This document shows, in pieces, positions 1 through 7,079 of a DNA stretch of 18,910 bases; the first letter of the stretch is position 1; every line of letters begins with the position of its first letter. The DNA is from Flavobacterium sp. (GTDB lineage: Bacteria; Bacteroidota; Bacteroidia; Flavobacteriales; Flavobacteriaceae): NCBI GenBank assembly GCA_030151255.1, contig JASLED010000003.1, positions 1 to 18,910 of the forward strand, given 5' to 3'. A program made the translations under genes and the position numbers. The notes below the pieces were generated by a model. That model searched no databases and was not told the DNA's origin. It worked only from the letters and a program-made list of their open reading frames with translations.

Positions 1-455
1 TGCGTCAAATAATAGGATTATTGCTTTGTTTTGCTTTATTAAGTTGTAAAAATGAGTCAAAAACAGCTGATTCAGTTTCAATTACAGAACAAAATACGGA
101 AGAAGAAAGTACTTTTAAGATGTATGAAATGTCGCCAATGGCTGCTTTAATGGAGCAAATGTGGGTAGATAATCAGCGTATTAAAGAAAAAATATTGGAA
201 GGAATATCAATTACAGATAGCATGCCTTCGTTGCATTATCAATTGTTTTTAGCAGATATGACCGATCCTTCTGAACGTGATACTTTTTTTAACGAACAAG
301 CTAAAAGTTATTTAGCAATTGAAGAAGAATTTTACAAAGATCCTAATATAAATACAAAAAATAAATTTAATGCAATTGTAAACTCTTGTTTGGAATGCCA
401 TGCAAAAAAGTGTGGAGGACCAGTGCCAAGAATTAAAAAGCTGCTAATTCCATAA
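1..455 (+). CDS. Small CxxCH (heme c-type) lipoprotein, 5' end cut by one base
   Basis: The window opens with TG followed by an in-frame CGT, so the start is probably an ATG whose A lies just outside. That gives about 151 residues beginning MRQIIGLLLCFALLSC, a lipoprotein signal peptide with lipobox LLSC and lipidated Cys16. The mature protein is predicted to be anchored in a membrane facing the periplasm. It is mostly polar and helical, and near the C-terminus carries CLECH (Cys130, Cys133, His134), a CxxCH heme c attachment motif, followed by KKCGGPVPRIKKL. I recall similar CxxCH...C(P/G)GP-PRIKKL tails in small flavobacterial hypothetical proteins. With one CxxCH and no obvious distal Met ligand motif, a role in electron transfer is possible but unproven. 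The gene lies 5 bp before mnmD and is probably co-transcribed with it. A later TTG start at 21 would leave a poor signal peptide. Confidence 0.8.
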   Translation, partial: RQIIGLLLCFALLSCKNESKTADSVSITEQNTEEESTFKMYEMSPMAALMEQMWVDNQRIKEKILEGISITDSMPSLHYQLFLADMTDPSERDTFFNEQAKSYLAIEEEFYKDPNINTKNKFNAIVNSCLECHAKKCGGPVPRIKKLLIP

Positions 456-460
456 TTATT

Positions 461-1132
461 TTGAAGAAAAAAATAATCGTTACTTCAGACGGATCTCATT
501 CTATTTCTATTGAAGATTGGAGCGAAACGTATCATTCTATTCATGGTGCTATTCAAGAATCTAAACATGTTTACATTCAAAATGGGTTGCATAAGTTAAC
601 TAATTTAAGCAATGTTCGTGTGCTTGAGTTTGGTTTTGGAACAGGGTTAAATGCTTTGTTAACAATGCAAGAAGTTATGCAGCATAATCAAACATTAGAA
701 TATCATACAATAGAAGCATTTCCGTTGCAAAAAGAAGAATATGAATTACTGGATTATTCTAATAATTTGAAAGAGTTTGATGTAGCAAATATTTTGTTTA
801 AAAAGAGCCATCATTGCAATTGGGGAAGTCTGATTTCATTGTCAGATACAATACAATTACACAAGATAAATGCTCGTTTTGAAGAAGTTATTTTGTTAGA
901 AAATTATTTTGATCTTGTTTATTTTGATGTTTTTGGTTATCAATTTCAGCCCGATTTGTGGAGTGAAGCTATTTTTAAAAAAGCATTTGATAGTTTAAAA
1001 AAAGGCGGAATTCTTGTTACTTATGCATGTAGGTCAATTATTCGAAGAAATATGAAAGCTGTTGGTTTTGAAGTTGATAGAGTTCCAGGGCCACCAGGAA
1101 AAAGAGAAATGATTATAGCTTATAAAAAATAG
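461..1132 (+). CDS. mnmD: MnmD-type tRNA 5-methylaminomethyl-2-thiouridine methyltransferase
   Basis: This is a 223-residue, SAM-dependent methyltransferase of the MnmC N-terminal/MnmD family, which completes the mnm5 modification at wobble U34 of certain tRNAs. The SAM-binding motif is LEFGFGTGLNALLT (55-68). The family hallmark around the catalytic Asp reads YFDVFGYQFQPDLW (154-167, Asp156), and the C-terminus has the typical GPPGKREM (210-217). There is no FAD/MnmC2 oxidase domain, so it is the stand-alone form common in Bacteroidota. The start is TTG; the N-terminus KKIIVTSDGSHSI fits the family start, and an in-frame stop at 434-436 limits alternatives. Two family motifs are altered: DAF(A/G) is DVFG, and the usual TY(S/C)AKGxVRR reads TYACRSIIRR (187-196). 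It may be a divergent but working enzyme. A strong hairpin follows the stop codon. Confidence 0.85.
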   Translation: MKKKIIVTSDGSHSISIEDWSETYHSIHGAIQESKHVYIQNGLHKLTNLSNVRVLEFGFGTGLNALLTMQEVMQHNQTLEYHTIEAFPLQKEEYELLDYSNNLKEFDVANILFKKSHHCNWGSLISLSDTIQLHKINARFEEVILLENYFDLVYFDVFGYQFQPDLWSEAIFKKAFDSLKKGGILVTYACRSIIRRNMKAVGFEVDRVPGPPGKREMIIAYKK

Positions 1133-1136
1133 ATAT

Positions 1137-1176
1137 AAAACAGCCATTTTTGAATTTTAAAAATGGCTGTTTTATT
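1137..1176 (+). terminator. Rho-independent terminator after mnmD
   Basis: A perfect 15-bp inverted repeat (arms 1137-1151 and 1159-1173) flanks a 7-nt loop and starts 4 nt after the mnmD stop. The core ACAGCCA/TGGCTGT is flanked by A and T runs, so it could end transcription from either strand. Confidence 0.85.
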
Positions 1177-1343
1177 CATAACTAACTGTAATTTAGTATG
1201 TTGTTTTTTATTTTTGTTTAAAATATGTTGCTAAATATTTGTTGTTAAAATGATAAATAATTGATTGAAAAATTGTTTTTTTTCTAAAATAGTTTCTTTA
1301 AAGTAAAATATTACTTATATTGAAATAGTGAATTGATGAATTG

Positions 1344-1373
1344 TTAATTGAAATAACTTTTTAATTGAAATAA
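1344..1373. repeat. 13-nt direct repeat TTAATTGAAATAA, two copies
   Basis: TTAATTGAAATAA occurs at 1344-1356 and again at 1361-1373. The inner ATTGAAATA also occurs at 1319-1327. It could be a repeated protein-binding site upstream of the small gene or a by-product of the AT-rich composition. Confidence 0.5.
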
Positions 1374-1488
1374 TTTAATTTTAAAAATCATTTAAGTACT
1401 CTTAAAGCTTAAAGTGTATTTTTTGTTGGTTTTTTAATAAAAAATATATTAAAAACAAAAAATATTTATTTATAAAATGTTAATTGCT

Positions 1489-1496
1489 TATTTTTG
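1489..1496 (+). promoter_or_regulatory. Putative -7 element (TAnnTTTG) for the 68-codon gene
   Basis: TATTTTTG matches the Bacteroidota -7 consensus TAnnTTTG and lies 23 nt before the ATG. I see no TTG at the expected -33 distance. In DNA this AT-rich a chance match is possible. Confidence 0.4.
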
Positions 1497-1519
1497 AAAT
1501 GTTGAAAATAAATAAGTAA

Positions 1520-1726
1520 ATGGAATCAAGAGAAATGTTGCAACATACAAAATTGGTATTAGAAAACGTGAGTTTTGATGCTGAGCTTTTTGTAAAAGAA
1601 TTTCAAAAGGCATTTGTACAATTATTACCATACGATTCAGAGTGTTTAATAGAGTGGGTGGATGGATATATTGCTGACAAACCTTTATTGCAAGAAAAAT
1701 TAGTTTCTGAAGAAATAGATGTTTAA
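1520..1726 (+). CDS. Small conserved-type protein of unknown function (68 aa)
   Basis: A short acidic protein with no signal peptide, membrane segment or cysteine pair that would suggest metal binding; it is probably cytoplasmic. The N-terminal part (MESREMLQHTKLVLENVSFD) and the following LFVKEFQKAFVQLLPYD look helical and amphipathic. The pattern R-x-M-x-Q-(H/Y)-T-(K/R)-x-(V/I)-L-x-x-V-S-F-D resembles small uncharacterised proteins I remember from flavobacterial genomes, sometimes in several copies per genome; I cannot verify that here. Support for a real gene comes from its own -7-like element upstream, a clear terminator downstream, and normal codon use. It stands alone between two spacers, so context gives no clue to its job. 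Confidence 0.7.
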   Translation: MESREMLQHTKLVLENVSFDAELFVKEFQKAFVQLLPYDSECLIEWVDGYIADKPLLQEKLVSEEIDV

Positions 1727-1768
1727 AATATTTATAAGTAAATAGGTTTTTAGTTTAAGTTTATTAGT

Positions 1769-1804
1769 AAATAAGGATGGTTTAATTACTATCCTTATTT
1801 TTTT
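1769..1804 (+). terminator. Rho-independent terminator after the 68-codon gene
   Basis: Arms AAATAAGGAT (1769-1778) and ATCCTTATTT (1791-1800) pair perfectly, with possible extra G-U and G-C pairs inside, followed by a T run to 1804. It lies 42 nt after the stop codon. Confidence 0.8.
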
Positions 1805-1948
1805 GCACTGTTTTTATACTTAAAAAACTCCGCTGAATATATAAAATTGAAATTAGTTATAATTTTAGTGTTAATCAGAATAAGTGTTTTAGTTGGATGT
1901 TAAAATGTTTATTCAAACACAATAACTACAAATGTTAGCTAATTTCAC

Positions 1949-1956
1949 TATATTTG
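1949..1956 (+). promoter_or_regulatory. Putative -7 element for the S24 regulator gene
   Basis: TATATTTG fits TAnnTTTG exactly and ends 19 nt before the ATG, predicting a leader of roughly 12 nt. No TTG sits at the usual -33 spacing. The flanking GCTAA (1938-1942) and TTAGC (near 1969-1973) form a loose inverted repeat around it, a possible operator for autoregulation. Confidence 0.5.
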
Positions 1957-1975
1957 ATGCTATAAATTTTAGCAT

Positions 1976-2743
1976 ATGTCATATTTATCAGATAACATAA
2001 GATACTTACGAGCACAGAAAGAATTGTCGCAGCAAAAAGTTGCAGAAGCTTTAATGATTACACGTGCACGTTATTCCAAGTACGAAGAAGGAGCATCAGA
2101 GCCGCCTTTGGAAGTTTTATTGCGTATATCGAGATATTTTCACGTAAGTGTTGATTTGCTTATTTCTGTTGATTTACGAAAAGTACCAATGCAAGATTTG
2201 TTGAAGTTGGAAGATAATAGAATATTGTTGCCTATCATGGTTGATCCGATGGGAAATAATTTTATAGAAATTATTCCACACAAAGCAAGAGCTGGTTATT
2301 TATCAGGATATGCAGACCCGGAGTTTATTCAAAATTTAGAACAAATTTCACTTCCGTTTTTGAGAGAAGGAAAGTATAGAGCTTTTCCAATTGAAGGAGA
2401 CTCTATGCCACCACATCAAGAAGGATCATTTATTATTGGTAGTTATATAGAGCGATTGGATTACATTCGAAATGGGCATACTTACGTTGTAATAACTGCT
2501 AATGAAGGAGTGGTATATAAACGAATGTATAAAATTGATGAAGAAACATATGAATTACATTCAGATAATTCGTTCTACAAACCATATCGAGTAAAAGCGT
2601 ATGATATTTTAGAAATATGGGAATATGCTAGTAGTATTGCTACACAAGAATTTAAACCCGAAGATTTTGTAGAGCCAGAAACCAAAGCCATGTTTCAGGA
2701 AATAAAACATCTTTTAAAAGATGTAGCCAAAAAGATAAATTAA
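1976..2743 (+). CDS. HTH (XRE) + S24 peptidase transcriptional regulator, CI/LexA type
   Basis: A 255-residue regulator. Residues about 6-62 form an XRE/HTH_3 DNA-binding domain (LRAQKELSQQKVAEAL, then RARYSKYEEGASEPP, then LLRISRYFHVSVDLLI). Residues about 85-215 form an S24/LexA-like domain with catalytic Ser143 in GDSMPP, general-base Lys182 in VVYKRM, and a candidate cleavage site Ala106-Gly107 in KARAGYLSGYADPEF. The A-G to Ser to Lys spacing is close to LexA, so RecA-stimulated self-cleavage is plausible. A helical tail of about 40 residues follows. The N-terminus is of the phage-CI/XRE class, not the winged helix of true LexA. No phage genes are nearby and the type is common on flavobacterial chromosomes, so it is probably a resident stress regulator. 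Target genes are not visible here. Confidence 0.88.
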   Translation: MSYLSDNIRYLRAQKELSQQKVAEALMITRARYSKYEEGASEPPLEVLLRISRYFHVSVDLLISVDLRKVPMQDLLKLEDNRILLPIMVDPMGNNFIEIIPHKARAGYLSGYADPEFIQNLEQISLPFLREGKYRAFPIEGDSMPPHQEGSFIIGSYIERLDYIRNGHTYVVITANEGVVYKRMYKIDEETYELHSDNSFYKPYRVKAYDILEIWEYASSIATQEFKPEDFVEPETKAMFQEIKHLLKDVAKKIN

Positions 2744-2751
2744 TACAAAAA

Positions 2752-2784
2752 AAAAAAGCGTCAAGATATTTTTGACGCTTTTTT
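2752..2784. terminator. Bidirectional terminator between convergent genes
   Basis: A perfect 13-bp inverted repeat (2752-2764 and 2772-2784, core AGCGTCAA/TTGACGCT) with a 7-nt loop. A runs on one side and T runs on the other let it serve both the S24 regulator gene and the convergent DUF349 gene, whose stop codon lies 3 nt beyond. Confidence 0.9.
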
Positions 2785-2787
2785 GAT

Positions 2788-4683
2788 TTATAGTTCAACT
2801 TCTCTAATTTGTTGAAGTTTATCTTCCCAAATTTTTTGTTCTTCTTTGTGTTTTTCAATGCTCTTATTTACTTCTTTTACAAAAGGATTGTCTTTTGTTG
2901 CGTTAGAAATATAAGCAAGATTATTTTCTAATTGTAAAATATTACCTGATAGTTCTTCTATTTTACGTTGAATAAATTGAGCTTCTTGCTTTAGTTTTTT
3001 CTTGTCATTAGATTCTAAAATATCATCTAATCTATTTGAAAATTTCATAGCTTCAGAATCTCTTTTGCTTAAGCTTAATTTATCAAATAATACATCTAAA
3101 ATTTTATTGAACTTACTTTCTATAAATCTTTTATTAGAAGGCACATTTCCAATAGCTTTCCAAGTAGTTATTTTTTCTTTAATTGCTGTTAAATCAGTTT
3201 TGTGATCGCCAGTAAGTGTGAATGATCTTAACTCATCTAAGAAATCTTTTTTCTTGTTGTAATTTTCACCTTCTTCCTGATTTTCTTCATTTCTGGCAGT
3301 GTGTAAACGATCAAAATAATGATTACACGCATCTTTAAATTCTTTCCAAAGTTGATCGGAATATTTTCTAGGCACATGACCTATTTTTTTCCAATCTTCT
3401 TGAATTTGCTTCATAAGAGGTGTTACTTTATCAAAGTCTTCACTCTCTTTATATTCTAAAGCTTTGTTAATTAAAGCTAGCTTATCATTATAATTTTTTT
3501 GCTGTACTTTTTTTAAATCTTTGTAAAATCTGTTTTTACTAGCATTAAAGTTTCTTGTAGCTAGCTTAAAAAGCGCCCAAACTTCTTCGTTGTTCTCTAT
3601 TGGAACTTTACCTATCGAAAAGAAATGGCTTCTTAAAGCTTCTACTTTTTTAATTTCTTTTTGCCATTGATTGTGAGATGTAATTGTTTGTTTTGACAAT
3701 ACATCAATTTCACTTATAATTTGAACTTTTATAGCAAGATTTTCTCTTTCTCCTTGTCTTAAATTTTCAAATAAAACCTCTCGTTTATCATGTAATTGTT
3801 TGGTTATGTCACTAAATTTTTCCCACACAACTTCACGCATATCACGCTCAACTGGTCCAATTTCTTCTCTCCAAATTCTGTGTAACGTTTGAAGTTCTCT
3901 AAATGCTTTTATAATATCTTGTTCGGCCAATAATGCTTCTGCACGAGCAATTAACTTAAGTTTTAAATCTAAGTTGTATTTAAAATCTAAATCTCTTGAT
4001 TCTCTATCTAAATGTAATTGATCATAAAAACGTTCAATATGAAAATGATAGTTGTTCCAAACGTGATTGTATTTGTCTTTCGGAATAGATCCTGCGTTTT
4101 TCCATTCGTCTTTTAATTCTGCTAATTGTTTTAAAGCATCTGCCTTGTGCTCGTCATTATCAACAATAGTTTTAATTTTATCAATAATTGTAAGGCGTTT
4201 ATTTAAATTTTGATTCAGATTGTTTTGTAGTTCTTTGTAGTACGCATTTTTTTTCGATCTGAAATCGTTGTATGTTTTGTCAAAAGTTCCTTTTATAGGT
4301 AAGATATATTCAAAATCACTGTCTACAGCATCTAAGTTTTCTTCTAAAAAAGCTTCTTTTTTATCATCTATAAAGTCGTTGTATTTTCTGTAGAATTCTT
4401 TTCTAATATCTTCTACAATATCTTTTATACTAACAATTTTGTAATTTTTAATTAAGCGATTTAATTCGTCGTTTAATTGATCAAGATCTAATTTTTCGTA
4501 ATCAAGAATAGTAATTTCTTTTACTTCTAGAAGATCGCGATCTTCGCTTTCTTCTGCATTAGATGCAGTGATGGAATCTAGAGCTTTGTTTTTTTCAGTT
4601 TGTTCTGAACTAATCTTTGTGTTGGATTCCTTAATTTGTCCATCTGCTAGCTCGTGCAGGTTTTCATTCTTGCTTTCTAACAT
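2788..4683 (-). CDS. DUF349-repeat coiled-coil protein
   Basis: A 631-residue, highly charged, helical protein with no signal peptide or membrane segment. After an acidic, low-complexity N-terminus (about 1-70) it contains about five DUF349 units of 70-80 residues, each with a W-x-x-(I/A)-G-x-(V/I)-P core: EWKNAGSIP, IWREEIGPV, HFFSIGKVP, DWKKIGHVP and TWKAIGNVP. The last 60 residues are a coiled coil. The molecular function of the family is not established to my knowledge; multi-repeat forms are common in Bacteroidota. It is transcribed toward the shared terminator and lies 140 bp downstream of aroE, with a possible promoter of its own in that gap. The ATG start gives MLESKNENLHE. Confidence 0.88.
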   Translation of the reverse strand: MLESKNENLHELADGQIKESNTKISSEQTEKNKALDSITASNAEESEDRDLLEVKEITILDYEKLDLDQLNDELNRLIKNYKIVSIKDIVEDIRKEFYRKYNDFIDDKKEAFLEENLDAVDSDFEYILPIKGTFDKTYNDFRSKKNAYYKELQNNLNQNLNKRLTIIDKIKTIVDNDEHKADALKQLAELKDEWKNAGSIPKDKYNHVWNNYHFHIERFYDQLHLDRESRDLDFKYNLDLKLKLIARAEALLAEQDIIKAFRELQTLHRIWREEIGPVERDMREVVWEKFSDITKQLHDKREVLFENLRQGERENLAIKVQIISEIDVLSKQTITSHNQWQKEIKKVEALRSHFFSIGKVPIENNEEVWALFKLATRNFNASKNRFYKDLKKVQQKNYNDKLALINKALEYKESEDFDKVTPLMKQIQEDWKKIGHVPRKYSDQLWKEFKDACNHYFDRLHTARNEENQEEGENYNKKKDFLDELRSFTLTGDHKTDLTAIKEKITTWKAIGNVPSNKRFIESKFNKILDVLFDKLSLSKRDSEAMKFSNRLDDILESNDKKKLKQEAQFIQRKIEELSGNILQLENNLAYISNATKDNPFVKEVNKSIEKHKEEQKIWEDKLQQIREVEL

Positions 4684-4747
4684 AATTGTAAAAATATATC
4701 GTATTTAACAATCAATATTTCTTATTTGGAATATTGCTACATATTCT

Positions 4748-4755
4748 CAAATTTA
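4748..4755 (-). promoter_or_regulatory. Possible -7 element for the DUF349 gene
   Basis: Read on the minus strand the sequence is TAAATTTG, which fits TAnnTTTG, about 64 nt before the start codon. No -33 TTG at the right spacing was found. Because I see no good terminator after aroE, read-through is an alternative. Confidence 0.3.
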
Positions 4756-4823
4756 GTAAAAAATATCTAAAAATAAAAGGTAAATAATCCTATATAAGGA
4801 ATTTGTTGTTAAGTATTCAGAAT

Positions 4824-5579
4824 TTAATCAAATTGAAATCGCTTCGACCATATTTTATAAGCTTTTTCTGCCTGTAAGACTAGCATTTCGTATCCGTTTT
4901 TTATTGTTGCACCTTGTTTTTCTGCAAGTTGCAAGAACATTGTTTTTTCTGGATTATATATTAAATCGTAAACAATATGTTGATTTGTAATGAATTGATA
5001 AGGAATAGAAGGTTTATCTTCCAAATTAGGAAAAGTACCTAATGGAGTAGTATTGATAAGAATAGTGTATTCTTTCAGTGTTTCTTGGTTTAAATCTTCA
5101 TATGTGAAAACGCCTTCTTGTGGGGTTCTACTTACAAAATAATAGTCAATATTTAGCTTTTTTAAGCTAAATTCAATGGCTTTGCTTGCCCCTCCAGTAC
5201 CTAAAATAAGTGCTTTTGTATGATGAGGTTTTAATAAAGGTTTTAATGAATGATAAAAACCATACCAATCTGTATTATAGCCTTTTAGTTTTTTGTTTTT
5301 AGATATGGTGATAGTGTTTATAGCTCCAATTTTGATTGCTTTTTTTGAAAGTGAATCCAAGTAAGGAATTATAGCTTGTTTGTATGGAATGGTAACGTTT
5401 AATCCTTTTAAATGTTCTGTATTTTCTATGATAGAGCTAAATTCACTGATTTTTTGAATATCAAAATTAGTATAACTACTATCACTTAGTTTTAGCGCTT
5501 TGAATTTTTTTGTAAAGTAATTTTGAGAAAAAGAGTAGTGTATGTTTTTACCTATTAAACCGTAAACTTTTGTTTTCAT
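4824..5579 (-). CDS. aroE: Shikimate dehydrogenase (NADP+)
   Basis: A 251-residue cytoplasmic enzyme that reduces 3-dehydroshikimate to shikimate in the pathway to aromatic amino acids and folate. All key elements are visible: shikimate-binding serines in HYSFSQNYF (Ser16, Ser18), GLNVTIPYK with catalytic Lys67, GAINT (86-90), GYNTDWYGF with the Asp104 partner, the NADP dinucleotide-binding loop GTGGASKA (127-134), VSRT as the cofactor phosphate-binding region, YDLIYNP, and NGYEMLVLQAEKAYKIW near the end. Length is slightly short for the family but complete. The ATG lies 59 bp past the TPR gene's stop codon, with a hairpin between them and no clear promoter, so it is probably the distal part of the ostA-aminotransferase-TPR transcription unit with reduced read-through. 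Confidence 0.95.
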   Translation of the reverse strand: MKTKVYGLIGKNIHYSFSQNYFTKKFKALKLSDSSYTNFDIQKISEFSSIIENTEHLKGLNVTIPYKQAIIPYLDSLSKKAIKIGAINTITISKNKKLKGYNTDWYGFYHSLKPLLKPHHTKALILGTGGASKAIEFSLKKLNIDYYFVSRTPQEGVFTYEDLNQETLKEYTILINTTPLGTFPNLEDKPSIPYQFITNQHIVYDLIYNPEKTMFLQLAEKQGATIKNGYEMLVLQAEKAYKIWSKRFQFD

Positions 5580-5603
5580 AGCAAGTTAAGTGTTGTTAAT
5601 GGG

Positions 5604-5633
5604 AAACAGCTATTCGTATTAGAATAGCTGTTT
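5604..5633. terminator. Intercistronic hairpin between the TPR gene and aroE
   Basis: A perfect 12-bp inverted repeat AAACAGCTATTC/GAATAGCTGTTT with a 6-nt loop. Transcribed in the direction of the genes (minus) it is followed by CCC rather than a long U run, so it looks like a partial terminator or an mRNA-stabilising hairpin. The better T tract is on the plus strand, where no gene ends. Confidence 0.6.
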
Positions 5634-5638
5634 TGTAT

Positions 5639-7039
5639 TTATTCTGATTTGAATTTTTCAATCCAGTTTTGTATAGTTTTATTTTCCCATTGCTGAGGAA
5701 ATAATGTAGCTAAAATGCTTACTTTTTCGACATCTAATTGCAAAGCTTTTTGCAACCAAAAAACACCTTGATTTTCATTGTTATCTGCCCAGTAAAATGC
5801 AGCTAATCGATAATAGATTTCTGGTGTATTTGGATTTTTTTGATCTACTTGTATTAGCTTGTCAATAGCTGTTTTATATTCTCCTAAAAGATATAAAATA
5901 TCTGCCCAATCAATCCAGTAATCTATAATTGCTTCACCCAATTCGGTTGCTTTTCTGTAGCCTGCTTCTGCTTCTTTAAATTGCAACAAATTTTTGTTTA
6001 AAACAGCATATCTTATCCAATATCTTTCATCAAATTCGTCAATATTTATCGCTTTCATTAAAGTAACTAAAGCTTTGTCATATTCTGCTTCTTTGATGTA
6101 AATATCGGTTAAAGCAATCCATCCTTTATCTAACATCGGATCTTCATGCACTGTTTTTTTGTAATATTGAATGGCTAATGTAAAATTGTTTAAACTTTCA
6201 TAACACATACCAATATGCAACAACACGTATGCAGAAGGAGCATCTAGCTCAAGCGTAATCATGTAATTATTTATTGCTTCTTGATGTTTGTTTAATTTTT
6301 CTAGCGCTTTTCCTTTTTCTAAATAAGCACCTAAAAAATGTTCATCAATTAGCGTTGCGTAATTAAATGCCCATACTGCTTTTTCGTAATTTTTTAGAAT
6401 ATAGTACTGACGTCCTAATTGATGCCAAGCAATTTCACTATACGGATTTTGATCTATAAATGCATTTAGATACGTAATAGCTTCTTCGTTTTCGTCTAAA
6501 AAATCGAAGCAATAAATTATGTTATATAGCGTAGATTGATCTTCGCCGTCATTTTCTAAGCTCAAGATAAAATTCTCTTTTGCCTTTTCCACATCGTCAA
6601 TAAATAGATATTCCATTCCTAAAATAGAATAAATATCCACAGGATCGTCACTAACGCTAAGTGCCTTATTAAGGGCGTTTATCGCTTCTAAATGATTTCC
6701 TTTTTTAGAAAAAACATTAGCTCTCTGAATATATACTTCGTCGTTTTGTGGCTCAAGTCTTTCTAGTTCATCTAAAATTCTGTCAGCAGCTTCTAATTTG
6801 TTTTGGAAAATTAATAATTCTACTTCAACAATTTTGATACCAACTGAAGTAGGGTGTTGCTCCAAAGCTAATTTTAATGCTTTATTTGCTAAGTTCATTT
6901 TGCCAGAATCTAAATAATGAAGAATAATATCTTCAAACTCTTCCGAATCGAAGAACAAAACTTTATTAGTTTTGAGCATTGACTCAAAACGAGCAAGCGA
7001 TAAATTGTTGTCGTTTTCGTCTTTATTATCGAAATTCAT
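5639..7039 (-). CDS. Tetratricopeptide (TPR) repeat protein
   Basis: A 466-residue protein made almost entirely of TPR-type helix-turn-helix units, roughly eleven of them, from about residue 45 to 450. Typical W/L-G/Y-A-P spacing shows in AWHQLGRQYYILKNYEKAVWAF, AYLEKGKALEKLNKHQEAINNY and IYYRLAAFYWADNNENQGVFWL. There is no signal peptide or membrane segment, so it is probably a cytoplasmic scaffold for protein-protein contacts. No enzymatic domain is present and the partner is unknown. It starts 40 bp after the aminotransferase stop with no hairpin or promoter visible, so the two are likely one transcript. Confidence 0.88.
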   Translation of the reverse strand: MNFDNKDENDNNLSLARFESMLKTNKVLFFDSEEFEDIILHYLDSGKMNLANKALKLALEQHPTSVGIKIVEVELLIFQNKLEAADRILDELERLEPQNDEVYIQRANVFSKKGNHLEAINALNKALSVSDDPVDIYSILGMEYLFIDDVEKAKENFILSLENDGEDQSTLYNIIYCFDFLDENEEAITYLNAFIDQNPYSEIAWHQLGRQYYILKNYEKAVWAFNYATLIDEHFLGAYLEKGKALEKLNKHQEAINNYMITLELDAPSAYVLLHIGMCYESLNNFTLAIQYYKKTVHEDPMLDKGWIALTDIYIKEAEYDKALVTLMKAINIDEFDERYWIRYAVLNKNLLQFKEAEAGYRKATELGEAIIDYWIDWADILYLLGEYKTAIDKLIQVDQKNPNTPEIYYRLAAFYWADNNENQGVFWLQKALQLDVEKVSILATLFPQQWENKTIQNWIEKFKSE

Positions 7040-7079
7040 TCTATTTCTTTAAATTGTTGATTTTGATAGCAAAAAAAAT

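Larger units (their letters stand above)
1174..1519. other. Gene-free AT-rich spacer
   Basis: About 346 bp without any convincing reading frame on either strand and with very low G+C. It holds a 13-nt tandem repeat (listed separately), a short inverted repeat TTTAAG/CTTAAA at 1391-1406, a doubled CTTAAAG just after it, and a promoter-like TATTTTTG near its end. I see no folded RNA of clear type. It most likely carries the regulatory region of the small gene that follows. Confidence 0.6.

Noticed and set aside
2652..2858. 68-codon minus-strand frame across the terminator
   Set aside because: It spans the bidirectional hairpin and overlaps the ends of two well-supported genes; its Lys/Asn/Phe-rich product has no domain.
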